Shown here one piece after another: positions 61,390-64,000 of a stretch of 64,000 nt of DNA (position 1 is its first letter; every line of letters begins with the position of its first letter). A program made the translations under genes and the position numbers. The notes beneath the pieces are model-generated. The model did not search any database, was not told the origin of the DNA, and saw nothing but the letters and a program-made list of their open reading frames with translations. Origin of the DNA: Nitriliruptoraceae bacterium (GTDB lineage Bacteria > Actinomycetota > Nitriliruptoria > Nitriliruptorales > Nitriliruptoraceae); the NCBI GenBank assembly GCA_020832455.1, contig JAFIEQ010000002.1, positions 1 to 64,000 of the forward strand, read 5' to 3'.

Positions 61390-64000
61390 TCAGTGCTTCT
61401 GGGCGTCGAACCAGGTCGCCCCGAAGGCGTGATCGACGTCCAACGGCACCGCCAGCTCCACGACCCCGGCCAGGGTCTGCACCACCAGTTCCTCCGCGGC
61501 GGCGAGCTCGTCGTCCGGGACCTCGAGGATGACCTCGTCGTGGACCTGCAACAGCAGCTGGGTGCGCAACCCGGAGCGGTCGAGGGCGTGCTGCAACTCG
61601 ATCATCGCGAGCTTGATCACGTCCGCGGCGGTGCCCTGGATCGGCGCGTTCAAGGCCATCCTCTCGGCCATCTGACGCCGGTTGCGGTTGTCCGAGCGCA
61701 GGTCCGGCAGGTAGCGCCGCCGTCCGAACATCGTGGTGGTGTAGCCGTCCCGTGTCGCCGCATCCACGGCGGCGTCGAGGAACGAGCGCACGTCCGGGAA
61801 GCGGGCGTAGTAGGCATCGACGATGGCCTCGGCCTCCGCCGGTGGGATCGCCAGCTGCTGGGACAGGCCGTAAGGCGTGAGCCCGTAGGCGAGCCCGTAG
61901 TTGACCGCCTTGGCCCGATCACGCAGCGCCCCGTCGACGTGCTCGAGGTCGAGGTCGAAGACCTTCGCGGCCGTCGTCGCGTGGATGTCCTCGCCGGAGG
62001 CGAAGGCGTCGAGCAGGCCGGCGTCCCCCGACAGGTGGGCCATGATCCGCAGCTCGATCTGCGAGTAGTCCGCCACCAGCAGCTGGGCGAACCCCTCCCC
62101 CGCGACGAACGCACGCCGGATCTCCCGACCCTCGGCGCGACGCACCGGGATGTTCTGCAGGTTCGGGTGGGAGGACGACAACCGACCCGTCGCCGCGATC
62201 GTCTGCGAGAGGGTCGTGTGGATCCGTCCCGTCCGTGGATCGACCAGCGGCGGCAACGCGTCCACGTAGGTGGACAGCAGCTTGGACACCTCCCGCCACT
62301 CGAGCACCGCCGCGACGATCGGGTGCGCGTCCGCGAGGTTGGACAACGCCTGCGCGTCGGTGGAGTACCCGGTCTTGATGCGGCGTGTCTTGGGCAGCTC
62401 GAGCTCCTCGAAGAGCACCTGCTGCAACTGCGGGCCGGACCCGACGTTGAAGGGGTGCCCCGCGTGGTCGTGGACCTCGTGTTCGAGCGCGTCGACCCGG
62501 GTGGCCAGCCGTTCCCGGATCGTGTCGAGGACGTCGAGGTCGAGGGTGATACCCCGGCGCTCCATCCGGGCGAGCACCGGCGCCAACGGCAGCTCGATCC
62601 GGTCGTGCAGGTCCCGCTGATCGCGGTTGTCCAGGGACGCGCCGAGGTGGCCGGCGAGCTCCAGGGTCGCCTCGGCCGCCAGCGCACGCTCGTGGGCGTG
62701 GTCCTCCTCGTCGACCACCAGCGCCAGCTGATCGGCGGCGGCGGTCACCTCGTCCACCGCGATCGTGCGCTGCAGGTGCTGCATGGCCAGCCGGTCCAGC
62801 TCGAAGCTGCGCTGTTCCGGGTTCAGCAGGTAGGCCGCCAACTCCGTGTCGGTGGCGACCCCGCTGACACGCCACCCACGGCTCGCGGCCGCGTGGTCGA
62901 GCGTCTTGAGGTCGTGGGTGACCACGGGGCGGGTCGGGTCCGCGAGCAGTTCGGCGAGGGCGTCGAGGTCGTCCTCGGCCAGGTCGTCCACCGCGCCACC
63001 CTGGGGTGCACGACGCGCCGCCGCGAGCCCGATCCCCTCGAAGCGCACGTGCGGGGGCCGGTCCGCCGTGGCGGCGATGACCGCCACGGGCCCCTCGATG
63101 CCCTCGAGCCAGGCACGCAGGGAGCCGGGCTCGATGCGCTCCGGGGTGATGGCGAACCCGCTCGCCTCGGCCTCCTCCTGCTCGCCGAGGACCTCCGCGA
63201 CGAACCGGTCGTACAGCGCCCGGAACTCCAGCGTGCCGAACAGCTCGCGCACCGCAGCCGCGTCGACCTCGCCACGCCGCAGGTCGGCGACGTCGAAGGT
63301 GACGTCCACGTCGCGCCGCAGGCGCATGATGGCGAGGTTGGCCTCCACCTGCTCGCGGTGCTCGGCCAGCATCGCCGGCACCTTCTTGCCGGCGACCTCG
63401 TCGAGGTGCTCGTAGATGCCGGGGACATCGCCGTAGGCCGTCACGAGCTTGGCGGCCGTCTTGTCCCCGACACCGGGGACGCCCGGCAGGTTGTCCGAGC
63501 TGTCGCCCCGCAGCGCCGCGAGGTCCACGTAGGCGCTCGGCGGGACCCCGTAGCGTTCCTGCACGGCGCCCGGGGTCATCTCCGCCACCTCGGAGATGCC
63601 GCGCAGGGTGTAGAGGACCGTCAGCTGCTCGTCGACGAGCTGCATCGAGTCGCGGTCACCGGTCACGATGTAGGCGTGGAACCCGGCGTCGATCGCCCGG
63701 GTCGCGACCGTCGCCAGCACGTCGTCGGCCTCCACGCCTGCCAGCTCGATGACGGGGATCTCGAGCGCCGCGAGCACCTGCTTGATGAGGTCGACCTGGG
63801 GGCGGAACTCGTCGGGCGGCGCCGCACGGTTCGCCTTGTACTCGGGGAACGCCGCGGTGCGCGCGACGTCCCGGCCCTTGTCGAACGCCACCGCGATCGC
63901 GTCCGGGTCGCGGTCCGCGAGCAGCTTGATCAGCATCGAGGTGAAGCCGTAGACCGCGTTGGTGAGCTGTCCCGTCTGGGTCCGCAGCGTGTCCGGCAGC
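61390..64000 (-). CDS. polA: DNA polymerase I (5' part beyond the window)
   Basis: Repair polymerase; 869 codons are in the window and the frame runs off the right edge with LPDTLRTQTGQLTNAVYGF still in register, so only the first residues are missing. An N-terminal 5' nuclease domain has LRGDSSDNLPGVPGVGDKTA. The middle 3'-5' exonuclease-like domain lacks obvious metal ligands, as usual in actinobacteria. The polymerase domain has LVADYSQIELRIMAHLSGD (motif A) and LLQVHDEVILEVPDDE (motif C). It ends 180 bp downstream of the dehydrogenase gene start. Confidence 0.95.
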   Translation of the reverse strand, partial: LPDTLRTQTGQLTNAVYGFTSMLIKLLADRDPDAIAVAFDKGRDVARTAAFPEYKANRAAPPDEFRPQVDLIKQVLAALEIPVIELAGVEADDVLATVATRAIDAGFHAYIVTGDRDSMQLVDEQLTVLYTLRGISEVAEMTPGAVQERYGVPPSAYVDLAALRGDSSDNLPGVPGVGDKTAAKLVTAYGDVPGIYEHLDEVAGKKVPAMLAEHREQVEANLAIMRLRRDVDVTFDVADLRRGEVDAAAVRELFGTLEFRALYDRFVAEVLGEQEEAEASGFAITPERIEPGSLRAWLEGIEGPVAVIAATADRPPHVRFEGIGLAAARRAPQGGAVDDLAEDDLDALAELLADPTRPVVTHDLKTLDHAAASRGWRVSGVATDTELAAYLLNPEQRSFELDRLAMQHLQRTIAVDEVTAAADQLALVVDEEDHAHERALAAEATLELAGHLGASLDNRDQRDLHDRIELPLAPVLARMERRGITLDLDVLDTIRERLATRVDALEHEVHDHAGHPFNVGSGPQLQQVLFEELELPKTRRIKTGYSTDAQALSNLADAHPIVAAVLEWREVSKLLSTYVDALPPLVDPRTGRIHTTLSQTIAATGRLSSSHPNLQNIPVRRAEGREIRRAFVAGEGFAQLLVADYSQIELRIMAHLSGDAGLLDAFASGEDIHATTAAKVFDLDLEHVDGALRDRAKAVNYGLAYGLTPYGLSQQLAIPPAEAEAIVDAYYARFPDVRSFLDAAVDAATRDGYTTTMFGRRRYLPDLRSDNRNRRQMAERMALNAPIQGTAADVIKLAMIELQHALDRSGLRTQLLLQVHDEVILEVPDDELAAAEELVVQTLAGVVELAVPLDVDHAFGATWFDAQKH

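Overview
The window is high-GC DNA that reads as an actinobacterial chromosome. It carries whiA, a WhiB-family regulator, an ANTAR regulator, an actinobacterial-type LexA box, GTG starts in many genes and dense 4-nt GTGA/ATGA gene overlaps. Acidic low-complexity stretches in two secreted binding proteins would suit a deep-branching halotolerant or alkaliphilic lineage such as Nitriliruptoria, but that placement is inference. The left edge begins in a poly-G tract that looks like a contig end.

Backbone. The minus strand holds a familiar actinobacterial gene series, read from right to left: polA (cut by the right edge), rpsA, coaE, uvrB, uvrA, uvrC, rapZ, yvcK, whiA, gap, pgk, tpiA and secG. 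It supplies DNA repair synthesis, ribosomal protein S1, coenzyme A synthesis, nucleotide excision repair, cell-envelope/division control, lower glycolysis and protein export. Other modules interrupt it: an oligopeptide (Opp) transporter with a BlaI/M56 pair between tpiA and secG, an MscS channel, a D-lactate dehydrogenase/metallo-beta-lactamase-fold pair, an ABC-2 exporter, a lactate permease, a glycosyltransferase-like gene and a GAF-ANTAR regulator.

112-7107 is a tightly packed plus-strand operon: two permeases and an ATPase of a spermidine/putrescine-type importer, a cupin, an acetylpolyamine-amidohydrolase-like deacetylase, an M24-fold hydrolase resembling ectoine hydrolase, and a FAD amine oxidase. 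It looks like an uptake and catabolic unit for an acylated or polyamine-like compound. A PoxB-like enzyme, tRNA-Leu(GAG), a family-5 binding lipoprotein and secG follow on the minus strand.

34531-43279 is an integrated mobile element of about 8.7 kb. A large serine integrase lies at its right end. The element sits inside the 3' part of a metallo-hydrolase gene between two copies of a 17-bp sequence. At its left end it brings a diverged replacement for the last 54 codons, so the host gene stays open; the displaced original tail survives as a fragment at 43263-43445. The element encodes a primase-polymerase, a RepA-like ATPase, an HTH protein, a WhiB regulator, a ClpP-like prohead protease and an HExxH protein. 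I find no portal, terminase, major capsid or conjugation gene. A dense array of GTGAGGG repeats beside the replication genes may be its origin. A phage satellite or minimal replicating integrative element is the best reading.

58171-61338 holds a Gre-family factor, an unusual RecA/KaiC-like-HTH-cupin regulator and a Glu/Leu-type dehydrogenase. The first and last share the same 15-bp palindromic operator-like sequence.
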